Positions 41,112 through 50,940 of a stretch of DNA of 64,000 bases are shown here, piece by piece; position 1 is the first letter of the stretch, and each line of letters starts with the position of its first letter. This DNA is from Putridiphycobacter sp045107045 (GTDB lineage Bacteria; Bacteroidota; Bacteroidia; Flavobacteriales_D; Crocinitomicaceae). Location: contig JBGCFR010000017.1 of the NCBI GenBank assembly GCA_045107045.1, positions 62,001-126,000 of the forward strand, written 5' to 3'. The notes beneath the pieces are model-generated. The model ran no database searches. It saw only the letters and a program-made list of their open reading frames with translations, and was not told where the DNA came from. A program made the position numbers and the translations under genes.

Positions 41112-43195
41112 TGTCAAAAAGTAATAACATATCAACAAAGGCTTATGCGCTCTACTTTATTGTAGTCGTGCTTATGTTGGCCGTGTTGGTTAGAGTTGTT
41201 ATTATTCAAATCGGTTCGGTTGTGCCTCAAAGTGAAAATGCAACAGTTCAAGTTTTAGATACTAAGTTGGATAGTATTGCACCTTTAAGAGGGAGAATAT
41301 TGACAGAAGATGGGAGTGTTTTGGTAACTTCAATACCGCTTTATGATTTGCATATTGACCTAAAAGTAATTGATTCCAATTTGTTTTTTGGAGAGATCGA
41401 TTCACTGTCCTATCATTTGAGTCGACAATTCTCTGACCATACATCTAAGCAATGGGAGGAGAAGTTAAGGCACGCTCGCGCCAAAAATAATCAGTATTTC
41501 AGAATTAAAAATAAGGTTAAATATTCAGTTTACCAAAGTGTAAAAACGTTTCCAATATTAAAAGAAGGTAAATATAAAGGTGGTTTTATAGTAGAACGAT
41601 ACAGTAAATCTCATAAGCCTCATGGTATTTTGGCTGCTCGTAGTCTAGGGTATGTGCGAGAAGGGATCCAGCCTGTTGGTATTGAAGGTGCCTATGATGA
41701 GTATTTGGCAGGTGAATATGGAACTATTTTTAAAAAGTACGTAAATGGTTCGTGGAAGCCTGTTTCTGAAAACGTTAAAGACCCAGTAAATGGTGCGGAT
41801 GTTATAACTGCTATTGATGTGGATATTCAGGATTTAGCAGAAACGGAATTAATGAAACAAATGAAATATCAAGATGCTGAACATGGTGTTGTTGTCTTGA
41901 TGGAGGTTCAAACGGGTTATATAAAGGCAATTGCAAATCTATCTAAAACTAAGGATGGCTCTTTTCAAGAGTCTTATAATCATGCTATTGGAACAAAGTC
42001 AGTGCCAGGGTCTACCTTTAAGTTAGCATCATTAATGGCTTTGCTTGAGGATAATAAGGCTGATATTGACCAATTGGTGAAAGCATACGGTCAGTATAAT
42101 TTTTATGAAAGCATTTTACATGATTCTGATCCAAAAGGGTATGGACAAATTAGCTTGAAGCATGCTTTTGAGTTGTCTTCAAATGTTATTTCTAAAGTGG
42201 TTCAAGAGGCTTATCAAAATGATGAGCAGAAATTTGTTGATAGGTTGAGGTCATTTGGTATTGGTGATCCATTAGGTATAGACTTAAAAGGAGAACCAAT
42301 TCCAACACTAAATAATGAAGGAGAGGGAAGTTGGTCTGGTATATCAGTCCCATGGATGAGTATTGGTTATGAGGTTGAGCAGACACCACTTCAAACTTTA
42401 GCATTCTATAATGCAGTTGCTAATAATGGGCAATTTATAAGACCCTTATTTGTAAAGGAAGTAAGAAAAGATGGAGAGGTTTTGAAGCGGTTTGAAAAAG
42501 CAGTTTTGAAAGACGAAATCTGTTCCAAAAACACCTTAACTAAATTACGAGCTTGTTTAGAAGGGGTTGTTGAAAATGGAACTGGCAGGAAATTACAATC
42601 TGCTCATTTCAAAATTGCTGGAAAAACTGGAACAGTAAAGCTGTCAAATGATAATCAAGGCTATGGTGAAACGAGTAAGTACCAAGCTTCATTTTGCGGA
42701 TATTTTCCTGCTGATAGACCAAAGTATTCTTGCATAGTGGTTATTGCTGGTCCTACTCAACAAATTTATGGTGCTCAGGTTTCTGGTGTGGTATTTAAAG
42801 CAATTGCTGATAAGGTATATGCTAATTCACTGCAATACCATGAGTCTTTTAACGATAAAAGATCAGATTTAGCAATGCCTTCAGTTAAGTATGGAAGTCG
42901 TGAAGATATTGAAACTGCATTAAATGAATTAGGAGTTAAATATGTAAATAAAGCCGTAGAAGAGGAGTGGGCGGTAGTGATTGGGAAGCCTGGCAATGTT
43001 CAAATTGAAAAAAGATATGTTGGTAAAACCAGTGTGCCAAATGTGGTTGGAATGACAATTAATGACGCCGTTCACATTCTCGAAAATAAAGGCTTAAGAG
43101 TATTAGTTGAAGGTAGTGGAGAGGTTAAAAAACAGTCTATTAATCCTGGGAGTAGAATAGTAAAAGGACAACAAATAAAATTGAATTTAGGATGA
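41111..43195 (+). CDS. ftsI: Division-specific penicillin-binding protein with PASTA domain
   Basis: The 694-residue class B PBP has an N-terminal membrane helix (~13-31), a PBP dimerisation region with 'PLRGRILTEDGSVLVTS', and a transpeptidase domain with S301-T-F-K304, S356-S-N358 and K505-T-G507. A single C-terminal PASTA domain follows ('SVPNVVGMTINDAVHILENKG' in family form). It cross-links septal peptidoglycan. Its ATG shares one base with the ftsL stop (TAATG). PASTA on FtsI is usual in Bacteroidota and Firmicutes but not in E. coli. Confidence 0.95.
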   Translation: MSKSNNISTKAYALYFIVVVLMLAVLVRVVIIQIGSVVPQSENATVQVLDTKLDSIAPLRGRILTEDGSVLVTSIPLYDLHIDLKVIDSNLFFGEIDSLSYHLSRQFSDHTSKQWEEKLRHARAKNNQYFRIKNKVKYSVYQSVKTFPILKEGKYKGGFIVERYSKSHKPHGILAARSLGYVREGIQPVGIEGAYDEYLAGEYGTIFKKYVNGSWKPVSENVKDPVNGADVITAIDVDIQDLAETELMKQMKYQDAEHGVVVLMEVQTGYIKAIANLSKTKDGSFQESYNHAIGTKSVPGSTFKLASLMALLEDNKADIDQLVKAYGQYNFYESILHDSDPKGYGQISLKHAFELSSNVISKVVQEAYQNDEQKFVDRLRSFGIGDPLGIDLKGEPIPTLNNEGEGSWSGISVPWMSIGYEVEQTPLQTLAFYNAVANNGQFIRPLFVKEVRKDGEVLKRFEKAVLKDEICSKNTLTKLRACLEGVVENGTGRKLQSAHFKIAGKTGTVKLSNDNQGYGETSKYQASFCGYFPADRPKYSCIVVIAGPTQQIYGAQVSGVVFKAIADKVYANSLQYHESFNDKRSDLAMPSVKYGSREDIETALNELGVKYVNKAVEEEWAVVIGKPGNVQIEKRYVGKTSVPNVVGMTINDAVHILENKGLRVLVEGSGEVKKQSINPGSRIVKGQQIKLNLG

Positions 43196-44655
43196 ATCTA
43201 TTGAGAGACATACTATATGATGCTGGTATCACTAAAGTGCAAGGTGACCTGATGGTTCCTGTTGAGCATATCGTTTTTGACTCCAGAGAAGTTTCAAAAG
43301 GAAAAGTATTTGTTGCAATAAAAGGATTTCAAGTTGATGGTCATCAGTTTATAGAAACGGCAATAAGTAATGGCGCTTTAGCAATTGTTTGTGAAGAATG
43401 GCCATCATCTCTAGATTCAAATATCTTATGCGTCCAAGTAAAGTCGTCAACTTTCGCTTTAGGTGTAATGGCTGATCATTTTTATGACCACCCTTCAAGA
43501 GATTTGAATTTAGTTGGAATAACTGGCACAAATGGTAAAACTACTGTGGTTACCTTACTACATAATTTATTTACAGATTTAGGACAAAAAGCAGGCTTAT
43601 TGTCAACTGTTGTGAATAAAATTGGAAGTAAAGAAATTCCAGCGACGCATACAACACCAAATCCAATGGTTTTAAATGCGCTTTTGAGACAGATGGTAGA
43701 TGAAGGTTGTGAGTATTGCTTTATGGAAGTGAGTTCACATGCTGTACATCAAAATAGAATTGCAAAATTAGAGTTCAATATAGCTGGTTTTACAAATATT
43801 TCTCATGATCATTTGGATTATCATAAAACATTCAAAGAGTACATAAAAGCCAAAAAACAGTTCTTTGATGATCTTAACTCAGCAGCAACAGCAATCGTAA
43901 ATATTGATGATGTAAATGGTTTAGTAATGACACAGAACAGTGCTTCAAAAACTAAAACTTTCGGGCTTAAAAATATGGCTGATTATAAAGTAAAAATTCT
44001 AGAAAATGCATTTTCTGGATTGGTACTTAGTGTAAACAATCAAGATGTTTGGACACGCTTGATAGGGGGGTTTAATGCTTATAATTTGATTTTAGTTTAT
44101 GGTGTTGCCATAGAATTAGGTTTTGACTCTCTAGAGGTATTAACATCTATCTCAAAACTTAAGTCAGTTGAAGGTCGATTCGAATATGTTAAATCAGATA
44201 AAGAAATCATTGCCATTATCGATTATGCTCACACACCAGATGCTTTACAAAACGTATTGAGCACCATTTCATCAGTTAGAACTAAGAATGAAAAAGTAAT
44301 TACCGTGGTTGGTTGCGGTGGTGACAGGGATAAAACTAAAAGGCCAAAAATGGCTGAGATAGCTGCAAATAATAGTGATCAAACTATTTTGACATCAGAT
44401 AACCCGAGAAGTGAAAGCCCTGATGAAATCATTAGTGATATGAAAAGTGGGATACCTGCAAATAAAACTGCAAAAGTGCTAGCCATAACCGATAGACAGG
44501 AGGCCATTAAAGTGGCTTGTGCTTTGGCTGAGCGAGGTGATATAGTGCTTGTTGCAGGAAAAGGACATGAAAAGTATCAAGAAATAAAAGGAGAACGATT
44601 TGAGTTCGACGATATGGCAATAGTGCGAGAAACCCTCAAAACCCTTAATAAATAA
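43192..44655 (+). CDS. murE: UDP-MurNAc-tripeptide synthetase (meso-DAP adding)
   Basis: The 487-residue Mur ligase has the P-loop GITGTNGKTT (~107-116) and the DNPR motif (D403-R406) that is characteristic of meso-diaminopimelate-adding MurE rather than the lysine type. It adds the third stem-peptide residue. It overlaps ftsI by 4 nt (ATGA) and mraY by 1 nt. Confidence 0.95.
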   Translation: MNLLRDILYDAGITKVQGDLMVPVEHIVFDSREVSKGKVFVAIKGFQVDGHQFIETAISNGALAIVCEEWPSSLDSNILCVQVKSSTFALGVMADHFYDHPSRDLNLVGITGTNGKTTVVTLLHNLFTDLGQKAGLLSTVVNKIGSKEIPATHTTPNPMVLNALLRQMVDEGCEYCFMEVSSHAVHQNRIAKLEFNIAGFTNISHDHLDYHKTFKEYIKAKKQFFDDLNSAATAIVNIDDVNGLVMTQNSASKTKTFGLKNMADYKVKILENAFSGLVLSVNNQDVWTRLIGGFNAYNLILVYGVAIELGFDSLEVLTSISKLKSVEGRFEYVKSDKEIIAIIDYAHTPDALQNVLSTISSVRTKNEKVITVVGCGGDRDKTKRPKMAEIAANNSDQTILTSDNPRSESPDEIISDMKSGIPANKTAKVLAITDRQEAIKVACALAERGDIVLVAGKGHEKYQEIKGERFEFDDMAIVRETLKTLNK

Positions 44656-45881
44656 TGTTGTATTATCTATTTAATTATTTGAATGAATTGGGAATGCCCG
44701 GAGCAGGTGTGTTTGATTATATTTCTTTTCGAACAGCAATGGCTGTAGTTGCATCCCTTGTAATTTCAATGTTATTCGGTAACCGGATTATTAATTTATT
44801 GCGCAAACAGCAAATTGGTGAAACAATACGAGATTTAGGTCTTGAAGGACAAAAAGAAAAAGAAGGAACACCAACAATGGGTGGTTTGATAATTCTCGCT
44901 TCAATTATTATTCCAACATTGCTGTTTGCTAAACTTGATAATATCTATGTTATTGTCATGCTTGTCTCAACTGTAATGTTGGGTTCTATTGGGTTTATTG
45001 ATGATTATATTAAGGTCTTCAAAAAGAATAAAAAGGGGCTAGCAGGTAAATTTAAAGTTTTCGGTCAAATAATTGTTGGTGTTTTTGTAGGTTCAGTCCT
45101 CTATTTTCATCCAGAAATAAAAGTGCATAAAAGTGTTGATGCTACTATTATTGTTGAAAATTCAATTGATGTAAGTGATAAACACAAAGAGGTTGATGGT
45201 GAAAAATGGATTGAAACTAAAGATCTTACCACTACTATCCCGTTTGTGAAAGGCAACGAATTTAGCTATTCCAAGTTTTTCGGTAAATCTTGGGGGTGGA
45301 TTGCCTTCATAGGTTTTGTTATTTTTTGGGTTGTTTTCGTCTCGAATGGCGCAAATATGACAGATGGATTAGATGGTTTGGCAGGTGGTACATCTGCTAT
45401 AATAGGTATGTCTCTAGCTATTTTTGCCTATATATCTGGACATCTTGAATTTGCAGACTATTTAAATGTCATGTACATTCCATACTCTTCAGAATTGGTA
45501 ATTTTTATTGGAGCATTTGTGGGAGCTTGCATTGGCTTTCTTTGGCATAATGCATACCCTGCTAAAGTATTTATGGGTGATACCGGAAGCCTAGCCATTG
45601 GAGGTATTATAGCAGTATTTGCAATTATTGTCAGAAAAGAGTTATTGATCCCTGTATTATGCGGCGTTTTTCTCTTAGAAAACTTATCTGTAGTTATGCA
45701 GGTCAGCTATTTTAAGTATACGAAAAAACGTTTTGGTGAAGGCAAACGAATCTTTAAAATGGCTCCACTGCACCATCATTTTCAAAAAACAGGTATGCAC
45801 GAAGCAAAAATCGTTGCACGTTTCTGGATTGTAGGTATCATCTTCGCTGTACTTGCGATTGTAACATTGAAATTAAGATAA
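44655..45881 (+). CDS. mraY: Phospho-MurNAc-pentapeptide transferase
   Basis: The 408-residue polytopic enzyme makes lipid I on undecaprenyl phosphate. It has 'GTPTMGGLII', the catalytic D116-D117 in 'FIDDYIK', 'NMTDGLDGLAGG' and 'PLHHHFQKTGMHE'. The family norm is about 360 residues. Here a hydrophilic stretch at ~155-210 enlarges one periplasmic loop by roughly 40 residues, a feature I associate with Bacteroidota MraY. Starts at the murE stop. Confidence 0.95.
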   Translation: MLYYLFNYLNELGMPGAGVFDYISFRTAMAVVASLVISMLFGNRIINLLRKQQIGETIRDLGLEGQKEKEGTPTMGGLIILASIIIPTLLFAKLDNIYVIVMLVSTVMLGSIGFIDDYIKVFKKNKKGLAGKFKVFGQIIVGVFVGSVLYFHPEIKVHKSVDATIIVENSIDVSDKHKEVDGEKWIETKDLTTTIPFVKGNEFSYSKFFGKSWGWIAFIGFVIFWVVFVSNGANMTDGLDGLAGGTSAIIGMSLAIFAYISGHLEFADYLNVMYIPYSSELVIFIGAFVGACIGFLWHNAYPAKVFMGDTGSLAIGGIIAVFAIIVRKELLIPVLCGVFLLENLSVVMQVSYFKYTKKRFGEGKRIFKMAPLHHHFQKTGMHEAKIVARFWIVGIIFAVLAIVTLKLR

Positions 45882-45882
45882 A

Positions 45883-47232
45883 GTGAACTTAAAATCTGTC
45901 AAAAATATCATTATTCTTGGTGCAGGCGAAAGCGGTGTAGGTGCGGCTTTATTGGCTAAACATAAAGGGTACTCCGTATTGGTGTCAGATTTTGGAACTA
46001 TTAAGGATAACTATAAAGCAGAACTATTTGATAACCATATTGATTTTGAAGAAAATCAACACACTGAGTCTAGAATACTAGCCGCAAACCTTATTATTAA
46101 GAGCCCTGGTATTCCTGATAATGCTCCAATTGTTAAAAAAGCAAGCGCTCTTAGAATACCCATCATTAATGAAATTGAATTCGCAGGTCATTTTACCAAT
46201 GCAAAAATGATTTGCATTACGGGTAGTAATGGAAAAACAACTACAGCATTATGGACATATCATATTTTATCTAACGCAAAATTAAATGTTGGACTGGCCG
46301 GAAATATTGGTCAGAGTCTAGCTAGGCAGGTTATCAAAGATGAATATGAATATTATGTACTTGAGTTAAGTTCTTTTCAATTAGATGGTATGTTGAGTTT
46401 TAAGGCGCATATCGCTATTCTTTTAAATATCACTCCTGATCATTTGGATAGGTACGATAATATAATGCAGAATTATGTTAACTCAAAATTTAGAATTTGT
46501 CAGAATTTAACCAATACTGACTGGTTCATTTACAATGCTGATGACCCCATTATTATGGACGAGATCAGTAAACGAAATATCCCGGCAATCTCAGCGCCGT
46601 TTTCAATTAAAACCACCGAAAACGTCACTGGCTATATATGCAACAACAACCAAATTAGTATTAATTTAAAACCAGAATTAATTATGTCGATTCATGATTT
46701 AGCCCTAAAAGGCAAACACAACACACAAAATGCACTAGCAGCTGGTATAGCTGCAAAGGTACTGGAAATCAGAAATGAAGCTGTAAGAGAGAGCTTAGAG
46801 GATTTCAAAAATGTAGAGCACCGATTGGAATTTGTAGCCAAAGTCAACGGTATTGAGTTTATTAACGATTCGAAAGCAACAAATGTGAATTCAACATGGT
46901 ATGCACTTGAAAGCATGGACAAGCCAGTTGTATGGATTGTGGGTGGAGTAGATAAGGGTAATGACTACGATTCTTTGATTCCATTAGTTAAAGAGAAAGT
47001 TAAAGCCATAATTTGCTTAGGAGAGGATAATGTGAAAATTATCGAAGCTTTTACAGGTATTGTTGATAAAATTGTAGAAGCTAAGTCAGCTTTTCAAGCA
47101 GTAAATTTTGGTTATGATTTAGCTAAGCAAGATCAAGCTGTATTATTATCCCCAGCCTGCGCAAGTTACGATTTGTTTGAAAGTTACGAAGACAGAGGTA
47201 AGCAGTTCAAAGGCGCAGTTAGGTCATTGTAA
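45883..47232 (+). CDS. murD: UDP-MurNAc-L-Ala--D-Glu ligase, GTG start
   Basis: The 449-residue ligase adds D-Glu to UDP-MurNAc-L-Ala. It begins with a Rossmann motif ('IIILGAGESGVGAALLAK'), has the P-loop 'ITGSNGKTTT', then 'VEHRLEFVAKVNGIEFINDSKATN' in family form and 'VWIVGGVDKGNDY'. The start codon is GTG, 1 nt after the mraY stop, and matches the conserved N-terminus. Confidence 0.95.
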   Translation: MNLKSVKNIIILGAGESGVGAALLAKHKGYSVLVSDFGTIKDNYKAELFDNHIDFEENQHTESRILAANLIIKSPGIPDNAPIVKKASALRIPIINEIEFAGHFTNAKMICITGSNGKTTTALWTYHILSNAKLNVGLAGNIGQSLARQVIKDEYEYYVLELSSFQLDGMLSFKAHIAILLNITPDHLDRYDNIMQNYVNSKFRICQNLTNTDWFIYNADDPIIMDEISKRNIPAISAPFSIKTTENVTGYICNNNQISINLKPELIMSIHDLALKGKHNTQNALAAGIAAKVLEIRNEAVRESLEDFKNVEHRLEFVAKVNGIEFINDSKATNVNSTWYALESMDKPVVWIVGGVDKGNDYDSLIPLVKEKVKAIICLGEDNVKIIEAFTGIVDKIVEAKSAFQAVNFGYDLAKQDQAVLLSPACASYDLFESYEDRGKQFKGAVRSL

Positions 47233-47258
47233 AAAGTAAATTGTTTAAAAACTAATTC

Positions 47259-48440
47259 GTGAATACAGTATTCCAATATCTAAAGGGAGATAAAAATATA
47301 TGGGTGATTGCCTTTTTCTTAGGTATACTGTCTGTTGTTTCTGTCTTTAGTTTTATCCCCATTTTAGTTAAAGTAAAGGGGTTGAGTTATTCTTTTTTAT
47401 TTTTTAAACATTTTACTTTGTTAGTCTTAGGCTTCGTTTTAATGTATACTGTTCATAGGTTGCCATTTAAGGTTTTTTCCAAATTGTCGAAGCTAATTTT
47501 CTATGTAGGAATAACATTGCTAGTGTTAACAATTTTTATTGGTGAAAGTGTAAATGGCGCTGACCGTTGGTTGAAAATACCATTGGTGCCTTTTTCATTC
47601 CAAACTTCAGATTTTGCTAAACTCGCATTAGTGCTATATCTTTCTAAACAATTAATAAAAAAGCGAATGCAATTTGATGATTTGAAGGTGGTAGCACAGT
47701 ATGTTTTGTTACCAGTGGCATTAACGGTCTTTTTAATCCTTCCATCAAATTTATCAACAGCTTTAATTATTGGCCTAATTTCATTGATTATTATGGTTTT
47801 TGCTAAGTTGCCATTAAAATGGATGGGTTTATCAATTGGAGGTGCTATTGCCATGTTCCTAATGTTGCTTCAAATTGCTAATTTTTATCCTGAAGCATTG
47901 CCAAGAGTTACTACCTGGAACAATAGAATTGAGAATATGTTTACAGATGAAGTAAACCCTCAGGAGCAAATGCAAATTACTAATTCATTATTAGCAATAA
48001 AGAATGGAAGTGTTATTGGTAAAGGTCCAGGAAATGGTGAGCTAAAACGATATATTCCAGAAGCATATGCCGATTTTTATTTTGCTGCAATAGTTGAAGA
48101 GGGCGGAGTTTTAATGGCTATTGTTGTCATAGGATTGTATTTGCTGCTCTTTTTTAGGATGATTAGAGTGGCAGTTCGCATTCAAGAAAAAAATGAATTT
48201 GCGGCACTTGTTGTTATTGGTATAGGTTTGATTATAATTGTTTCTGCCGCAGTTAACATGATGGTTTGCACTAGATTATTACCAGTAACTGGTCAAAATA
48301 TGCCTCTATTAAGTATGGGAGGGACAAGTGCTTGGTTTACATCTATTGCATTAGGTATTGTGTTAAGTGCAAGCAAGGAAGTGGAAATCGAAACTGAGTC
48401 AGTAAAAAGTAAAAGAGAAGTTAAACATGCAATTCGCTAA
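47259..48440 (+). CDS. ftsW: FtsW, septal peptidoglycan glycosyltransferase, GTG start
   Basis: The 393-residue SEDS protein has about ten membrane helices. Family motifs include 'VNGADRWLKIP', 'PSNLSTALII', 'NGSVIGKGPGNGELKRYIPEAYADFYFAAIVEEGG' in general form, and 'PLLSMGGTSAWFTSIALGI'. It polymerises glycan strands with FtsI at the septum. The start is GTG at 47259, 26 nt after murD, with no nearer ATG. Confidence 0.95.
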   Translation: MNTVFQYLKGDKNIWVIAFFLGILSVVSVFSFIPILVKVKGLSYSFLFFKHFTLLVLGFVLMYTVHRLPFKVFSKLSKLIFYVGITLLVLTIFIGESVNGADRWLKIPLVPFSFQTSDFAKLALVLYLSKQLIKKRMQFDDLKVVAQYVLLPVALTVFLILPSNLSTALIIGLISLIIMVFAKLPLKWMGLSIGGAIAMFLMLLQIANFYPEALPRVTTWNNRIENMFTDEVNPQEQMQITNSLLAIKNGSVIGKGPGNGELKRYIPEAYADFYFAAIVEEGGVLMAIVVIGLYLLLFFRMIRVAVRIQEKNEFAALVVIGIGLIIIVSAAVNMMVCTRLLPVTGQNMPLLSMGGTSAWFTSIALGIVLSASKEVEIETESVKSKREVKHAIR

Positions 48441-48442
48441 AT

Positions 48443-49543
48443 ATGTCGATTAATAAGGTCATAATAAGTGGTGGAGGAACAGGAGGACATATATTTCCTG
48501 CCATTGCAATAGCAAATGCAATTAAAGAAAAATATCCAAACGTATCTATTTTATTCGTTGGAGCTGAAGGGAAGATGGAGATGGAAAAGGTGCCCCAAGC
48601 GGGTTATGAAATAGTAGGTTTACCAATTCGAGGCTTACAACGTAAATTCACACTAGCCAATTTGTCTTTTCCATTTAAGTTATTATCTAGTTTATGGAAA
48701 GCAAGACAAATAGTCAAGAAGTTTGCACCTGATGTTGCTATTGGTGTTGGAGGGTATGCGAGTGCTGCAATAGTTAGAGTAGCTGCCAGCAAAGGAGTAC
48801 CAACCTTGGTTCAAGAGCAAAACTCATATCCTGGTATTACAAACAAATGGCTTGCAAAAAAAGCAAAAACAATTTGTGTAGCATATGATGGATTAGAGCG
48901 GTTTTTTCCAATAAAAAAAATTGTAAAAACAGGTAACCCTGTCAGAAATAATGTTGTTGAGATTGAAGGTAAAAGGAATAAAGGTCTATCACATTTCGGT
49001 TTAGTTAATAATAAAAAAACATTACTTGTTATTGGCGGTAGTTTGGGAGCGGGTACAATTAATAAAAGTTTAGAAGCTGATATCGAAAAATTGTTAGAAG
49101 CAAATATCCAAGTGATATGGCAATGTGGTAAATTTTATTTTGAAGAGTTGAAACCATTAAAAGAAAAACTGTCATCAGAAAATGTATATATGAGTGATTT
49201 TATTTTTGAGATGGATTTAGCGTATTCAGCAGCTGATTATATTGTCTCAAGAGCTGGGGCTATGTCAGTTTCAGAATTGTGTTTAATCGGTAAACCAGCT
49301 ATTTTGGTTCCTTCGCCGAATGTATCCGAAGACCATCAAACTAAAAATGCAATGGCGCTGGTGGATGTCGGAGCAGCAATTCTAGTAAAAGATAGTGATG
49401 CAAAAATCGATTTAGTTTCACAGGTAATTGTCCTGCACCAAGATCAGACATTACAAAATAAATTAAGTGAGAAAATTAGTGCTTTGGGTATAAATAATGC
49501 AACTGAGAGAATTGTTGAAGAAATTGAAAAAATACTAAATTAA
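48443..49543 (+). CDS. murG: UDP-GlcNAc:lipid I GlcNAc transferase
   Basis: The 366-residue GT28 enzyme converts lipid I to lipid II on the inner face of the membrane. It has the N-terminal 'ISGGGTGGHIFPAIAIANAI' loop, 'VGVGGYASAAIVRVA', 'QEQNSYPG' and the C-terminal donor-binding 'ISRAGAMSVSEL'-like block (here VSRAGAMSVSEL). Normal length, 2 nt after ftsW. Confidence 0.96.
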   Translation: MSINKVIISGGGTGGHIFPAIAIANAIKEKYPNVSILFVGAEGKMEMEKVPQAGYEIVGLPIRGLQRKFTLANLSFPFKLLSSLWKARQIVKKFAPDVAIGVGGYASAAIVRVAASKGVPTLVQEQNSYPGITNKWLAKKAKTICVAYDGLERFFPIKKIVKTGNPVRNNVVEIEGKRNKGLSHFGLVNNKKTLLVIGGSLGAGTINKSLEADIEKLLEANIQVIWQCGKFYFEELKPLKEKLSSENVYMSDFIFEMDLAYSAADYIVSRAGAMSVSELCLIGKPAILVPSPNVSEDHQTKNAMALVDVGAAILVKDSDAKIDLVSQVIVLHQDQTLQNKLSEKISALGINNATERIVEEIEKILN

Positions 49544-49557
49544 ATTAGCTATTCATT

Positions 49558-50940
49558 TTGAATATTAAGAACGTACATACAGTTTATTTTATAGGAATTG
49601 GCGGAATAGGCATGAGTGCCATAGCACGTTTTTTTAAAATTAATGGTAAACGAGTTTTGGGCTATGACAAAACAAGAACCAAGTTGACTGATGAATTGAT
49701 TAAAGAAGGCATTGAAGTACATTTTGAGGATAGAGGAAATACTATTTTGGAAGGACTTGAAAAAGACAATACATTGGTAGTTTATACACCAGCAATACCT
49801 CCAACATTGAATGAGTTTATCGCATTTAAAGAGTCAGGTTATGAGTTAATAAAACGCTCTAAAGCTCTTGGTTTAATATCACATTCGCAAACTACTTTTG
49901 CAGTAGCAGGAACACATGGTAAAACGACCACTAGTTCAATTATGGCTCATGTTTTATATACTACTAAGCAGAAATGTAATGCATTTATTGGTGGTATAAC
50001 CAGTAATTATAATTCCAACTGCTTAATCTCTCATTCAGCGGATCGAGTAGTTGTCGAGGCTGATGAATTTGACCATTCATTTTTGTCATTACGACCAGAC
50101 TATAATATTATTACATCAACAGATGCCGATCATCTAGATATATATGGAAGTGCTCAAGTTTTAAAAGATTCATTCGTTGAATACGCAGAACTAACTAATT
50201 CAAATGGAATATTACTGTTGCAAATTGACAATATATTTGACAATTATGATGGCTCAGCAAAAGTGTTAACCTATGGACTTGATGCCTATGAAGCAGATTG
50301 GTTTGCTAGAAACATGAGGTATGAAAGAGGACGAATTTATTTCGATATTCATTCAAAATTAAAACGATTTATAGGCGTCGAGTTTGGCTTGCCAGGTAAC
50401 CATAATGTTGAAAATGCCCTAGCCGTTTTTGCTTTGCTTTATGAATATGGTATCCCCGAATCACATTTAAGGTCTGCCTTTAAATCATATTTAGGAGTGA
50501 AACGACGATTTGAGTTTCATATGCAAACAGATGAACAAGTGATTATTGATGACTATGCGCATCATCCAAATGAATTAGTGGCGCTTTTAAATTCAGTAAA
50601 AACAATTTATCCAAAGAAAAGTATAACCTGCGTTTTTCAACCGCACTTGTTCAGTAGAACAAGAGATTTTATGACTGAATTTGCAAATGCCTTAGCATTG
50701 GCGGATCGACTTTATCTGTTAGATATTTATCCAGCTAGAGAAATGCCAATGGAAGGTATAACGAGTAAAGTGCTTCTAGATAAGGTTAAAATGGATCATA
50801 AATACCTGTCAACCAAAGAGAAGATAGTTGTTGATTTATTGAGTACAAAAAATGAGTTAGTCGTTATTGCCGGAGCTGGAGATATTGATACTTGTATAAA
50901 TCCTATAGTAGAAGCATTTCAATCAAAAAAGAAACAATGA
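49558..50940 (+). CDS. murC: UDP-MurNAc--L-alanine ligase, TTG start
   Basis: The 460-residue ligase attaches the first L-Ala to UDP-MurNAc. It has 'VYFIGIGGIGMSAIARFF' near the start, the P-loop 'VAGTHGKTTTSS', 'VEADEFDHSF' and 'IDDYAHHPNELVALL'. The conserved N-terminus begins at a TTG (49558), 14 nt after murG. The end overlaps ftsQ by 4 nt. Confidence 0.95.
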   Translation: MNIKNVHTVYFIGIGGIGMSAIARFFKINGKRVLGYDKTRTKLTDELIKEGIEVHFEDRGNTILEGLEKDNTLVVYTPAIPPTLNEFIAFKESGYELIKRSKALGLISHSQTTFAVAGTHGKTTTSSIMAHVLYTTKQKCNAFIGGITSNYNSNCLISHSADRVVVEADEFDHSFLSLRPDYNIITSTDADHLDIYGSAQVLKDSFVEYAELTNSNGILLLQIDNIFDNYDGSAKVLTYGLDAYEADWFARNMRYERGRIYFDIHSKLKRFIGVEFGLPGNHNVENALAVFALLYEYGIPESHLRSAFKSYLGVKRRFEFHMQTDEQVIIDDYAHHPNELVALLNSVKTIYPKKSITCVFQPHLFSRTRDFMTEFANALALADRLYLLDIYPAREMPMEGITSKVLLDKVKMDHKYLSTKEKIVVDLLSTKNELVVIAGAGDIDTCINPIVEAFQSKKKQ

